Of a stretch of 64,000 nt of DNA, positions 51,792 through 60,598 are shown piece by piece. The notes beneath the pieces were generated by a model, which was given only the letters and a program-made list of their open reading frames with translations, searched no databases and had not been told where the DNA came from. Position numbers and translations under genes: made by a program. Within the stretch, counting starts at the first letter, position 1, and each line of letters begins with the position of its first letter. This stretch comes from Anaerolineae bacterium (GTDB lineage: Bacteria > Chloroflexota > Anaerolineae > Aggregatilineales > UBA2796), in NCBI GenBank assembly GCA_019637555.1, contig JAHBVK010000006.1, forward strand, positions 1 through 64,000, given 5' to 3'.

Positions 51792-52853
51792 ATGACAACG
51801 CCATCGGCAACATTGAGCAGTCCAACGGCAATACCATTCCGGCGTTTCCTCAGCCGCCACTTTCGCGTGGTGCTGACTTACGTCATTTTGCTAGTGCTGC
51901 TGTTAATCAACATCCGGCTGAACGAACGCTTCTTCACGCCGCCAGTGATCACCTCGACCTTCAACCAGAGCATGACGCTGGTGTTTGCGGGCATGGCGCA
52001 GACATCCGTCGTGGTTACGGGCGGCATTGACCTCTCGGTGGGTCCGATCATCAGCCTGTCCAACTCGCTGGCATCCGCTGTGTTCGTAGACAGCTTCTTG
52101 GGCATCGTCGGCACGATTGCGCTGGTGCTGCTGGTGGGGGCATTATGCGGCTTGCTCAACGGCATGATCATCGTCTACGGACGCTTGCAGCCGATCATCG
52201 TGACGCTGGCGACTGCCTCGGTATTCAGCGGCATCGCGCTGTTTTTGCGTCCACGCCCCGGCGGTTTTGTACCGCGCATCTATGGTGATCTGCTGACGAC
52301 GCGCCTGTCCACGATCATGCAGCCGCTGTTCGAGAAAGGCGCGCTAGCGAACACGATCTTCGACTTTATTCCCGCCTCCGCGATCCTGCTGCTGCTGGTG
52401 ATCCTGTTTGTATGGATTCCCTTCCGGCGTTCGCGTTTGGGGTTGTGGGCATATGCCATCGGCAGCAATCAGGGTGCGGCATACATGAGCGGCGTCAACG
52501 TCAACCGCGCCAAAATCGCCGCCTACATGATGAGCGGCTTATTCGCGGCAATCGCGGGCTTATTCCTGACCGCGCAGACGCTCTCCGGCGATGCCACCAA
52601 AGGCGGTGTGTTCACGCTGCAATCCATCGCGGTGGTGGTGCTCGGTGGTACTTCGCTGTTCGGCGGTTCAGGCGGCGTGATCGGCACGATTGCAGGTGCG
52701 TTCGTGCTGCCCGTGATCCGCAGCATCCTGTTCTTCGCCCGCATCGATCCGCTGCAGCAACCCTTATGGGAAGGTGTGGTGATCTTGCTGGCGGTGGCGG
52801 CGGGTGCGAGTCGCATTTTTACGGTCAAGAATCGTTTGGACATCATGAAGTAG
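51792..52853 (+). CDS. Sugar ABC transporter permease 1 (RbsC-like)
   Basis: A 353-residue membrane protein of the RbsC/BPD_transp_2 family with about ten helices. Family motifs are VVTGGIDLSVGPIISLSNSL, GLLNGMIIVYGRLQPIIVTL and SIAVVVLGGTSLFGGSGGVIG. It forms half of the importer channel. The next gene encodes a second RbsC-like permease, so the transporter is probably a heterodimer or two alternative channels, as in some pentose and autoinducer systems. It lies between the ATPase and permease 2 on one strand. Confidence 0.95.
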   Translation: MTTPSATLSSPTAIPFRRFLSRHFRVVLTYVILLVLLLINIRLNERFFTPPVITSTFNQSMTLVFAGMAQTSVVVTGGIDLSVGPIISLSNSLASAVFVDSFLGIVGTIALVLLVGALCGLLNGMIIVYGRLQPIIVTLATASVFSGIALFLRPRPGGFVPRIYGDLLTTRLSTIMQPLFEKGALANTIFDFIPASAILLLLVILFVWIPFRRSRLGLWAYAIGSNQGAAYMSGVNVNRAKIAAYMMSGLFAAIAGLFLTAQTLSGDATKGGVFTLQSIAVVVLGGTSLFGGSGGVIGTIAGAFVLPVIRSILFFARIDPLQQPLWEGVVILLAVAAGASRIFTVKNRLDIMK

Positions 52854-52865
52854 GAGGTGGAATCG

Positions 52866-53870
52866 ATGTCAACAGTAGATGCTGCCGTCAAACCAGGATT
52901 CTCCCTCAGACGCTGGTTCAACGGGCTGGATCGTGAAAACCGCAGTGTAGTCATCGCGTACTTGATGATCTTCGTGCTGATCGCTTTAGGGACAATCTTC
53001 GTTACGCCTAATTTTTCGTCGCCCACCTTCTTGATCCAGCAGCTACGGCAAGCGGCGTTTCTGGGCATCATCGCCGCCGGACAGATGGCGGTGATCCTGA
53101 CCGGAAATATCGATCTTTCGGTCAGTTGGACGCTGAATCTGGCGGCGGTGCTGGCGACCTCGGTAGCGGCGGGGCAGAACGAGAATATGCTGGTCGGCGT
53201 GCTGGTGGGACTCGGCGTTGGCGTGCTGGTGGGGCTGATCAACGGGATCGGCGTGGCTTTCCTGCGCATCCCCTCGATGGTGCTGACGCTGGGTATGAAC
53301 ACGCTGCTCAAGGGCGTGATCGTGGTCTACAACGGATCGGCGCCCAAGTTCGAGCAAGCGCCGCCGTTCCTGAGCCAACTCTCCACCGAAATCCTCGGCG
53401 GCATCATCCCCGTAGTGGTGCTGCTGTGGGCGGGCATCTCGGTGATTAATTACATCGTCTTTAGCCGCAGTTCGTTGGGGCGCAAAGTCTATGCCGTCGG
53501 CAATAACGAGGTGGCGACCTATCTCTCCGGCGTGCGCACGCGGCGGGTGCTGGTCGGCGCGTTCGTGATCAGCGGCGTGATGAATGCCCTCGCCGGACTG
53601 CTGATCGCTGGCAACGCGGGGCGCAGCTTCAACGAGATGGGCGAGTCCTATCTGCTGCCTGCCATCGCTGCCGTGATCATCGGCGGCACGTCGATCTTGG
53701 GCGGATCGGGCAAGTATCTGGGCACCATCGCAGGCGTGATCTTGATCCGTTTGCTGGATAGTGCGCTGAACATCGTGCAGGTGCCGCCAGCTATGAAGGA
53801 CATTACCTTCGGCTTGGTCATTCTGGCGATGCTGTTCTTGTACGGTCGTGCAGAAAAGACTCGTGAATAG
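52866..53870 (+). CDS. Sugar ABC transporter permease 2 (RbsC-like)
   Basis: A 334-residue RbsC-family permease with about ten helices. QMAVILTGNIDLSVSWTLNL, GLINGIGVAFLRIPSMVLTL and AVIIGGTSILGGSGKYLGT are the same motifs as in permease 1. ATG at 52866 follows AGGAGGTGG; the start is 12 bp after the previous stop, so the two are coupled. The heteromeric pair suggests a substrate-specific importer. Downstream lies a 296-bp gap with no convincing gene before the second binding protein. Confidence 0.95.
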   Translation: MSTVDAAVKPGFSLRRWFNGLDRENRSVVIAYLMIFVLIALGTIFVTPNFSSPTFLIQQLRQAAFLGIIAAGQMAVILTGNIDLSVSWTLNLAAVLATSVAAGQNENMLVGVLVGLGVGVLVGLINGIGVAFLRIPSMVLTLGMNTLLKGVIVVYNGSAPKFEQAPPFLSQLSTEILGGIIPVVVLLWAGISVINYIVFSRSSLGRKVYAVGNNEVATYLSGVRTRRVLVGAFVISGVMNALAGLLIAGNAGRSFNEMGESYLLPAIAAVIIGGTSILGGSGKYLGTIAGVILIRLLDSALNIVQVPPAMKDITFGLVILAMLFLYGRAEKTRE

Positions 53871-54166
53871 GAATTCATGGTATCATGAGTTACACATCGC
53901 CATCTCATTACGTAATCTCACAACGTTATCACCTAGCTCTTTGTATCGGGCAGACTTAAGCAATCTCTCCGGCGAGGGACAGACAGCCGATCTCGCCCGG
54001 ATTCAGCAGCTCAGCGCTGCAACACAGGCTGTAGCGCATGTTGAAGCAGCGAAGCGCCGCGCGGAGGCGCTACTCGCAGTGGGGTGAAGGAGGTGCCGCA
54101 AAGCCCTTATCGTGTACGCGTCAGTGATAGTAATTTATTGATTGGTTCAACGAGGAGACAAAAATC
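53871..54166. other. Intergenic gap between the two transporter cassettes
   Basis: No convincing gene. A 79-codon frame overlapping the end of permease 2 (53848-54087) lacks a good ribosome-binding site and resembles no family. A GCGCCGCGCGGAGGCGC hairpin lies near 54053-54070. It may hold the promoter of the second cassette. Confidence 0.4.
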
Positions 54167-55582
54167 GTGAACAAGAAAAAGATGAGCCGTCGCAATTTTC
54201 TGATGACCGCCGCAGGCGCTAGCGCAGGACTTGCTCTGGGTGCAGCCGGTGGCAACATGTCCACCCTAGCGCAGGCGACCAATACCCCCGCTCCAACCAA
54301 TACACCACTTCCTTTGCCATCAGGCGAAGCGGGCAAACTCACCGTTATTCACAGAACTGAATATTTCGCTGTCGTTCAGGACATGTTCCGCGCGGCTGTG
54401 GAAAAGTTCGCCGCTGGTAAGAACGTACAGCTAGACATCTCCACCGCCAACCCTGAGCTGTTCGGTGACTTCACCGCCAAGATGCTGGCAGCCGTGCAAG
54501 CGGGCAACCCACCTGACATGGGCTATCACCAACTGAGCATCCCGCAGATGTACTCGCTGGACATCGTGGAAGATGTCACCGACGTGGTAGAAACGCTGAT
54601 GAGCAAGTACGGCGCACCCGTACCTATGATTGCCGAGTTCAACGCCAAGCATGATGGTAAATGGTGGGGCGTACCCTTCATGAGCTACACGGGTGCATGG
54701 TTCGCCCGCCGCGACTTGCTGGAAGCGAAGGGTATCGATCCCGCCTCGCTGGATACGTGGGACAAGCGCCGCGATGCTGCTCTCGCCATCTCCGATCCCG
54801 CCAACAACGTGTGGGGTTGGGGTCTGACGGTCAACCGCAGCGGTGACGGTCACGGCTTGATCACGGGTGTGATTCAGGGCTTTGGTGGCAGCTTCACCGA
54901 CGAAAGTGGTATGAAGGTTGTCTTCAACTCACCGGAAACCGTCGCCGCTGTCAAGTGGCTGACGGAAATCTATACCTCCGACAAGTACAAGCCCATGCTG
55001 CCTCCGGGCGTGGAAAGCTGGACGGATACGAGCAACAACGAAGCGTATCTGGCGGGTACCATCGGCTTCACCATCAACCAGCCTAGCGTTTACGGTAAGG
55101 CAAGAGCAGATAAGAATCCCGTCTTTGAAAAGACCGTGGTACTGCACAGCCCCAAGACGCTCAAGGGCGAACTGTTGGAAGCAGGCGGCAGCGGTTGGAT
55201 CACCATCTTCAAGGGTTCCAAGAACATCGATCTGACCAAAGAACTGATCTACAACTTGCTCGAACCAGCGACCTATGTGCCGATGGTGCAGCAGGGCGGC
55301 GGCTTGTTCCTGCCCGCATATGAGAACCTGTGGACCGACGATGTGCTGGGAACCGACCCCAACTTCAACGTCTTCAAGGAAATCTTGCTGAACAAGCAAC
55401 TGTTCTACGGCGGTTCGCACCCGGCAAAGCCCAACGCTCTGATCTCTGCTATCGACGCGGCAGGTATCACCAGCCAAATGATGGCGGACGCGATCAGCGG
55501 CGGTATGTCTGTTGAAGATGCCGTCAAGAAAGCGCACGACAGCATCGTGCAGATCTTCGAAGAGGGCGGCGTTCCTCAATAG
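54167..55582 (+). CDS. Family 1 ABC extracellular solute-binding protein (Tat-exported)
   Basis: A 471-residue binding protein of the maltose/glycerol-phosphate (SBP_bac_1) type. The N-terminus has a twin-arginine signal (MSRRNFLMTAAGASAG), so it is exported folded; cleavage is near TLAQ. Domain features include VQDMFRAAVEKFAAG, AKMLAAVQAGNPPDMGYHQ, KWWGVPFMSYTGAWFARRD and AYLAGTIGFTINQPS. It starts with GTG at 54167 after GAGGAG. It pairs with the fused permease downstream. No ATPase of the MalK type is in the window, so it must borrow one, as is common for such transporters. Confidence 0.92.
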   Translation: MNKKKMSRRNFLMTAAGASAGLALGAAGGNMSTLAQATNTPAPTNTPLPLPSGEAGKLTVIHRTEYFAVVQDMFRAAVEKFAAGKNVQLDISTANPELFGDFTAKMLAAVQAGNPPDMGYHQLSIPQMYSLDIVEDVTDVVETLMSKYGAPVPMIAEFNAKHDGKWWGVPFMSYTGAWFARRDLLEAKGIDPASLDTWDKRRDAALAISDPANNVWGWGLTVNRSGDGHGLITGVIQGFGGSFTDESGMKVVFNSPETVAAVKWLTEIYTSDKYKPMLPPGVESWTDTSNNEAYLAGTIGFTINQPSVYGKARADKNPVFEKTVVLHSPKTLKGELLEAGGSGWITIFKGSKNIDLTKELIYNLLEPATYVPMVQQGGGLFLPAYENLWTDDVLGTDPNFNVFKEILLNKQLFYGGSHPAKPNALISAIDAAGITSQMMADAISGGMSVEDAVKKAHDSIVQIFEEGGVPQ

Positions 55583-55596
55583 TCTCTCATCACACT

Positions 55597-55630
55597 GAGC
55601 GAGAGGGGGAGGTAATCCTCCTCTCTGCTC
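55597..55630 (+). terminator. Hairpin between binding-protein and permease genes
   Basis: GAGCGAGAGGGGGAGG pairs with CCTCCTCTCTGCTC around TAAT, without a T-run, 14 bp after the stop. As after the first binding-protein gene, it probably sets a higher binding-protein level. Confidence 0.65.
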
Positions 55631-55758
55631 TATTCTGCTTAGTCTAGTTTAGTTTTGTGTGCCTGTCGCTGGCTGTCGTTGGTTGTCGCTCGGACGCCAA
55701 AAATTCAGCAGCCGAGCCGACCTGCGGATTAGTGCATTTAAGTTGAAAGACATACAAT

Positions 55759-57711
55759 ATGGATAAGCAAGTTGGGCTGAATGTAGCTAGACCGATCATA
55801 GAGCGTGCGAGCACCACTCCCAGCAGACGCCTCGAAGCCATCTTCGGACGGGACTGGAAAATCGCCATCCCCTTCGTACTGCCAATTGTGGTGATTATGG
55901 CAGGGCTTATCCTGTGGCCCTTCATTAACGCAATCTTACTTAGCTTGACCACGCGCAACGCCATCACCCGAACCGAACAATACGTCGGGCTGGCAAACTA
56001 CGCGCGTTTGCTGGAAGATACCGACTTCCTCGTCACCGTCAAAAACACTTTTGTGTTCACTTTCGTCTCGGTAGGTATCAAGTTTGTGGTGGGCATGATC
56101 ATTGCCCTGCTGCTGAATAGCAAACTGCCGTTCAGAGGCGTGCTGACCGGACTGATGCTGCTGCCGTGGATCGTGCCGGAAGTGGTGACCGCGCTGACGT
56201 GGCGCAGCATCTACGATCCGATCTTCGGCGGCTTGAACCCGATCCTGATGCAATTAGGCGTCATTAACCGTCCTGTGGCATGGTTGGCAGAACCGGGGTT
56301 GGCGTTGGCGAGCGTGATCGCCGTAAACGTCTGGAAGGGCATCCCCTTCTACACCATTCTTCTGCTCGCCGGACTCAAAGCGATTGATAAGGAACATTAC
56401 GAAGCAGCGGAGGTCGATGGCGCGGACTCCGTGCAGCGTTTCCGTTACATCACGCTGCCGGGACTGCGCTACGTGATCGTGGTGACCACGCTGCTGTCGT
56501 TCATCACTACGTTCAATACCTTCGGTTTGGTTTATCTGATGACGGGCGGCGGACCGGGCGGCGCGACGCGCTTGTTCTCGATCCTCGCCTACGAAAAAGC
56601 GATCCTCGGCTTGCGTTTTGGTCCCGGTGTGGCGACGGCGTTCAGCATGGCTCCGATCATGGCGCTGCTGATCTTCGTGCTGGCGCGGTTTATGCGTCCT
56701 GACGAACATCGCGGCGACAAAGAATCGCGCATGGATCGCTTTATGGCGTGGCTGGGAGATATCATCGGTGTGCTGCTGGACATAATCTTCGTGCCCATGC
56801 AGTGGATCGCCGCCAGAACCAGCAAAGTACTCACAGTGCTGATCCCGCGGGATCGAACGGGTGAGCGTCGGCTTAAACGTTCGCAGCGAGAAAACATCGG
56901 TGTTGTGTCGCGCTTAATCATGCTGCTGCCAATCCTGATCTTTGTGTTGTTCCCCTTCTACTGGATTGTGATCACGTCGTTCAAGACCGATCTGCAGATC
57001 CAGCAGTTCACCTCGATCTACTGGCCCAACCCGTGGACGTGGGAGCAGCATCGTTCCCTGCTCCAAGATACGCCCTTCCTGACATGGTTCCGCAATACGG
57101 TGATCGTAGCGACCACCAGCACGGCGATCTCCATCGCGGTGGCGGCGTTGGCGGCGTATGCACTGGCGCGGCTCAAGTTCCTTGGCGCAAGGATGCTGAC
57201 TACGCTGCTGCTGATCACCTATCTGCTGCCGGGATCGCTGTTATTCATCCCGCTGTATCGCATCCTCACCGAACTGGGGATCATTAATACCTATGCCGCG
57301 CTAATCCTTACCTATCCGACGTTCCTGATGCCCTTTGCCACATGGGTGATGTTGGGCTACTTCCGCTCTATTCCGGTGGAACTGGAAGAAGCAGCGATGA
57401 TCGACGGCGCCAGCCGCTTGACCTCCTTCTGGCGGATCACACTGCCGCTGGCGGCTCCAGCACTGCTTTCCGTCACACTGTTCGCCTTCACCAATGCGTG
57501 GAATGAGTTTCTGTTCGCCTTCGTGTTCATCACCAGCGAAAACCTTAAGACTCTGCCAGTTGGTTTGCAACTGCTGGTGTTCGGTGACATCTATCCGTGG
57601 GGCAAGCTGATGTCCGCCTCGCTGTTGATGGCAATTCCGGTGGTGATCGTGTATATCTACGCGCAGCGCTATCTGGTCGAAGGTTTGACGGCAGGCAGCG
57701 TCAAGGGCTAA
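55759..57711 (+). CDS. Fused MalF-MalG-type ABC sugar permease
   Basis: A 650-residue membrane protein that joins both subunits of a type I sugar importer. Residues 1-320 are UgpA/MalF-like: WKIAIPFVLPIVVIMAGLIL, YVGLANYARLLEDTDFL, and the ATPase-contact EAA loop EAAEVDGADSVQRFRYITLP. Residues 400-650 are UgpE/MalG-like: LLPILIFVLFPFYWIVITSF, FRNTVIVATTSTAISIAVAA, and a second EAA loop EEAAMIDGASRLTSFWRITLP. A linker of about 70 residues with one extra amphipathic or membrane segment joins them. One continuous frame, no frameshift. The fusion is unusual but the motifs of both halves are intact. Confidence 0.93.
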   Translation: MDKQVGLNVARPIIERASTTPSRRLEAIFGRDWKIAIPFVLPIVVIMAGLILWPFINAILLSLTTRNAITRTEQYVGLANYARLLEDTDFLVTVKNTFVFTFVSVGIKFVVGMIIALLLNSKLPFRGVLTGLMLLPWIVPEVVTALTWRSIYDPIFGGLNPILMQLGVINRPVAWLAEPGLALASVIAVNVWKGIPFYTILLLAGLKAIDKEHYEAAEVDGADSVQRFRYITLPGLRYVIVVTTLLSFITTFNTFGLVYLMTGGGPGGATRLFSILAYEKAILGLRFGPGVATAFSMAPIMALLIFVLARFMRPDEHRGDKESRMDRFMAWLGDIIGVLLDIIFVPMQWIAARTSKVLTVLIPRDRTGERRLKRSQRENIGVVSRLIMLLPILIFVLFPFYWIVITSFKTDLQIQQFTSIYWPNPWTWEQHRSLLQDTPFLTWFRNTVIVATTSTAISIAVAALAAYALARLKFLGARMLTTLLLITYLLPGSLLFIPLYRILTELGIINTYAALILTYPTFLMPFATWVMLGYFRSIPVELEEAAMIDGASRLTSFWRITLPLAAPALLSVTLFAFTNAWNEFLFAFVFITSENLKTLPVGLQLLVFGDIYPWGKLMSASLLMAIPVVIVYIYAQRYLVEGLTAGSVKG

Positions 57712-57740
57712 AGGATCGGTAGGCGTGCAGAATATTTAAG

Positions 57741-57820
57741 AGGGTGGGTTAGAAACCCACCCCTACAGCGCCATCATGACATTTGTGCCTGTAGGGGTAG
57801 GTTTGTAAACCTACCCTTTG
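57741..57820. repeat. GGGTGGGTT/AACCCACCC double-hairpin repeat
   Basis: Two hairpins, GGGTGGGTTAGAAACCCACCC-like and GGGTAGGTTTGTAAACCTACCC-like, flanked by CCTACAG and CTGTAGG that pair with each other. Single-hairpin relatives lie at 12024-12050 and 60015-60045. Confidence 0.75.
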
Positions 57821-57937
57821 TGAATCCGGAAATCCGGCGATGGTTGGAACAGAGTTTGGCTTTCACGGGATTGGCGTGTGCGCTGATCCCGAAGCACTTT
57901 ATTAACCGATCTAGCACTACATGGAAAAAGTACAAGT

Positions 57938-59107
57938 ATGAAGATCACCGACGTTCAAGTTAGTGTCATCGGACGCCAGGAGCCGTGGAGCGGTGGCAGT
58001 GTGTGGACGTTCGTCCGCATCTACACTGATGAGGGGGTCACGGGGACAGGCGAATGCAATTCCGGCGGACCGGGATTCACCGGTTTCGCCACCAAAGAAG
58101 CGATCCTCGCCGTCAAAGACCTGTTGATCGGTGAAGACCCCTTCAATGTCAACCTGATCTACGAGAAGCTGCGTCGTCGCGGGCGTTACGGCGGCTCAAC
58201 AAACGCGCCGTTTGTCTTTGCCCTGACGGGGATCGATAACGCGCTGTACGACATCATGGGCAAGGCGCTGAACGTGCCTGTGTATAAACTGCTCGGCGGT
58301 AAGTTCCGCGACAAAATCCGCCTCTATGCCGACTGCCATGCGGGCGATGAGGAAGACCCCCAGAGTTACGCGGAAAAGGCGCTGGAAGTGGTGGGCATGG
58401 GCTTCAGCGCTGTCAAGTTCGACGTGGATAACACAGGCATCGGCAAGCTGGATGAATACAACTGGTCGGTGGGCGCCAAGGAAATGTCACACATCCTGCG
58501 CCTGATCGAAGGCATCCGCAAGGGCGTCGGTTTCGAGATCGATCTGGCGATTGACTGTCACGGTCAGTTCGATGTGCCCTCCGCGATCACACTGGCGAAA
58601 GCAGTCGAACCGCTGCGCTTGCTGTGGCTGGAAGAACCTGTCCCCGCTGAGAACATCGACGCGCTGGCGCAGGTCAAGGCATCCAGCAGCACCGTGATCT
58701 GCACGGGCGAGAATCAGTATACGCGCTTCGAGTTCCTCGAAATCTTCACCCGCAAAGCCGCCGATGTGATCATGCCCGATCTGGCGAAGGCAGGCGGTAT
58801 TGCCGAGGCAAAGCGCATCGCTGATCTGGCGGACGCCTTCTACATCCCCATCGCGCCGCATAACGTCTCCTCACCGCTGGGTATGATGGCGGCATGCCAC
58901 GTGCTGGCATCCGTGCCTAACTTCCTAGTGCTGGAACTCCATGCGCTGGAAATCCCGTGGTGGAACGAGCTTTGCATCGGTGATGCGCCCTTCGTGAAGG
59001 ATGGCTACATGACTGTTTCCGAGCGTCCCGGCATCGGCGTCGAACTCAACGATGACTTTGCCCAGACAATGCTGTGGAATGGCGACAGCTATTTCAAGGG
59101 GCAGTAG
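57938..59107 (+). CDS. Mandelate racemase/enolase-superfamily dehydratase (galactonate dehydratase-like)
   Basis: A 389-residue enolase-superfamily enzyme. The capping domain holds ECNSGGPGFTGF and RRGRYGGSTNAPFVFALTGIDNAL. In the barrel AVKFDVD, AIDCHGQFD (metal Asp plus base His), LWLEEPVPAENI (metal Glu), ICTGENQYTRFEF (metal Glu) and IAPHNVSSPLGMMA (catalytic His) occur in the expected order for acid-sugar dehydratases. It should abstract the alpha proton of a sugar acid to yield a 2-keto-3-deoxy acid. The presence of an RraA-like aldolase just downstream supports this. The exact substrate is open. Confidence 0.93.
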   Translation: MKITDVQVSVIGRQEPWSGGSVWTFVRIYTDEGVTGTGECNSGGPGFTGFATKEAILAVKDLLIGEDPFNVNLIYEKLRRRGRYGGSTNAPFVFALTGIDNALYDIMGKALNVPVYKLLGGKFRDKIRLYADCHAGDEEDPQSYAEKALEVVGMGFSAVKFDVDNTGIGKLDEYNWSVGAKEMSHILRLIEGIRKGVGFEIDLAIDCHGQFDVPSAITLAKAVEPLRLLWLEEPVPAENIDALAQVKASSSTVICTGENQYTRFEFLEIFTRKAADVIMPDLAKAGGIAEAKRIADLADAFYIPIAPHNVSSPLGMMAACHVLASVPNFLVLELHALEIPWWNELCIGDAPFVKDGYMTVSERPGIGVELNDDFAQTMLWNGDSYFKGQ

Positions 59108-59109
59108 AG

Positions 59110-59257
59110 CGTAAGAAGTAAGAAGTAGAAAGTGAAAAGTAACGAGTAACGAGTGGACAGTGATGAGTAATGAGTGAAGACAGCGACTGTAGCGCTGAAA
59201 ATCGCCTTTTACTCGTCACTCGTTACTTTCTACTCGTTACTCATCACGCATTACTAT
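59110..59257. repeat. TAACGAGT-type repeats in inverted arrangement
   Basis: Between the dehydratase and aldolase genes, GTAACGAGTAACGAGT and GATGAGTAATGAGTG occur, followed by the complementary ACTCGTCACTCGTTACT and TACTCGTTACTCATCACG. The whole can fold into a long hairpin. It belongs to the heptamer/octamer repeat class seen at 8357. Confidence 0.75.
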
Positions 59258-59281
59258 TTAGAAAAGAGAGAACAAAAAGGC

Positions 59282-59980
59282 ATGGCAGATCAACCTTCCG
59301 TTGTTGAATTACAAGCACGTTGGGACAAGATTCGTTCCGCCAATATTTACGACACGCTGGATCGCATGGGCTACCCCAACCAGTGCCTCGATCTGGGCAT
59401 CAGACCGCTGTTCCCGCATCAGCATCTGGCGGGGCAGGTGATCACGGTGCGCGGCAGTTCCTCCCCGATCCCCTCCAGCGAGGAGAACAGCGATTGGGTA
59501 GGTAACTACTTCGAGGAGCTGCGCAAGCTGCTCTATCCGGGCTGCGTAGTGGTGGTTGAATCCGGTGGTGAATTGTATGCAGGCAAATTCGGCGAGATGA
59601 CTAGTTGGGCGCTCAAGCAGGGCGGCGCACAGGGCATCGTGGTCGATACCTTCATCCGCGACTGGTTAGGACTGGAAATAATCCCCGACTACACCGTTTG
59701 CGCGCGCGGCACCTCGCCCATCGAATCCTCGAACCGCTGGCGCATCAACGCGATCAACGTCTCCATCGGGATGCCCGGTACGCTGACTAGCCGTGTGCGC
59801 GTCACTCCCGGCGATTGGCTGGTGGCGGAAGCCGACGGCGTGATCGTCGTGCCGCAGGCGATTGCCATGGAAGCGCTGGTCAAGGTTGAGGAGATGGAAG
59901 CAGTCGAACAGGGAATGCGCGAGGATGTGGCGAAGGGCATGTCCTTCGATGATGCCTACAAGAAGTGGGGTCGCGCGTAA
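59282..59980 (+). CDS. RraA-like aldolase/decarboxylase family protein
   Basis: A 232-residue protein of the RraA/HMG-aldolase fold. IRSANIYDTLDRMGYPNQCL begins the domain; GEMTSWALKQGGAQGIVVDTFIRDW carries the G-x-x-x-D-x-x-x-R-D active-site pattern (short forms GEMTSWAL and VVDTFIRDW), and RVTPGDWLVAEADGVIVVP closes it. Enzymatic members cleave 4-hydroxy-2-oxo acids. Next to a sugar-acid dehydratase it likely splits the 2-keto-3-deoxy product, though RraA also regulates RNase E in E. coli. ATG 59282 was preferred over an upstream frame inside the repeat. Confidence 0.9.
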   Translation: MADQPSVVELQARWDKIRSANIYDTLDRMGYPNQCLDLGIRPLFPHQHLAGQVITVRGSSSPIPSSEENSDWVGNYFEELRKLLYPGCVVVVESGGELYAGKFGEMTSWALKQGGAQGIVVDTFIRDWLGLEIIPDYTVCARGTSPIESSNRWRINAINVSIGMPGTLTSRVRVTPGDWLVAEADGVIVVPQAIAMEALVKVEEMEAVEQGMREDVAKGMSFDDAYKKWGRA

Positions 59981-60014
59981 GCTGCGCTAAGTTCCTCAAA
60001 GTTGCAGCTAATCG

Positions 60015-60045
60015 TAGAGGTGGGTTTGAATCCACCTCTATTCGT
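60015..60045. repeat. GAGGTGGGTTT/AATCCACCTC hairpin
   Basis: A single hairpin of the same type as 57741-57820, shortly after the aldolase gene. It may serve as its transcript end. Confidence 0.6.
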
Positions 60046-60129
60046 ACTCCTCAGGTTCCAACCTCCTCAAAAAGTACGCTGCTCTCGAATCCATGTAAGA
60101 CATTAAATCCCCCGTTAATCTCGTTACTT

Positions 60130-60504
60130 AACCTGAGTTTCGGATAAGGACGTGAGCCTGATGGCTGCGATCCTTTCTGCCCCTCCGTCAACGGTGCATA
60201 ACCCCTTGAACAATGGTCATTCCCCTCTCCGTTGACGGTTCAGCGTCCGACACTTTTGATTCTTGTAGCTAGAATGCTCTAGACTTAGAACTGAAGCGCC
60301 GTGCTGAAATAGCGGAGATTACCTCTAGGGCTGACCGTTTTAGCGCCCTTCAGGGTGCTTCGTGCTTATAGCCGGATGCTTTAGCGTCCGGTGATCGTTG
60401 ACCTACCATCCCCTACTACCACCACCATAATTAAAACTGTCGGACGCTGAACCGTTGACGGAGAGGGGGCAGGAGGTGAGGTAAAATTATCCAAAACTCA
60501 GGTT
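60130..60504. mobile_element. MITE-like element with nested inverted repeats
   Basis: A noncoding unit of 375 bp. Its ends are 18-bp inverted repeats with one mismatch: AACCTGAGTTTCGGATAA (60130-60147) and TTATCCAAAACTCAGGTT (60487-60504). Inside is a second, 31-bp perfect inverted repeat (60222-60252 and 60438-60468) that contains CTCTCCGTTGACGGTTCAGC. TTACTT occurs on both outer sides (60124-60129 and 60503-60508), a possible target duplication that overlaps the right end. No transposase. It sits in the 618 bp gap 59981-60598. Confidence 0.7.
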
Positions 60505-60598
60505 ACTTGATGACTGACCCGTCAACGGCTGAGAGCTGTTGCGCTGCGCCGGAGCGAGGTAGATTCTCCCACAATCAATGTAGCTTGAGCGCACGACG

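Noticed and set aside
53848..54087. A 79-codon frame after permease 2
   Set aside because: Starts inside the permease gene, no ribosome-binding site, no similarity; kept as an unexplained gap only.
59110..59257. CRISPR array
   Set aside because: Repeats are 7-8 bp and contiguous, with no spacers of uniform length; no cas genes in the window.
60130..60504. Complete insertion sequence
   Set aside because: No transposase frame inside; only inverted repeats, so it is called MITE-like.
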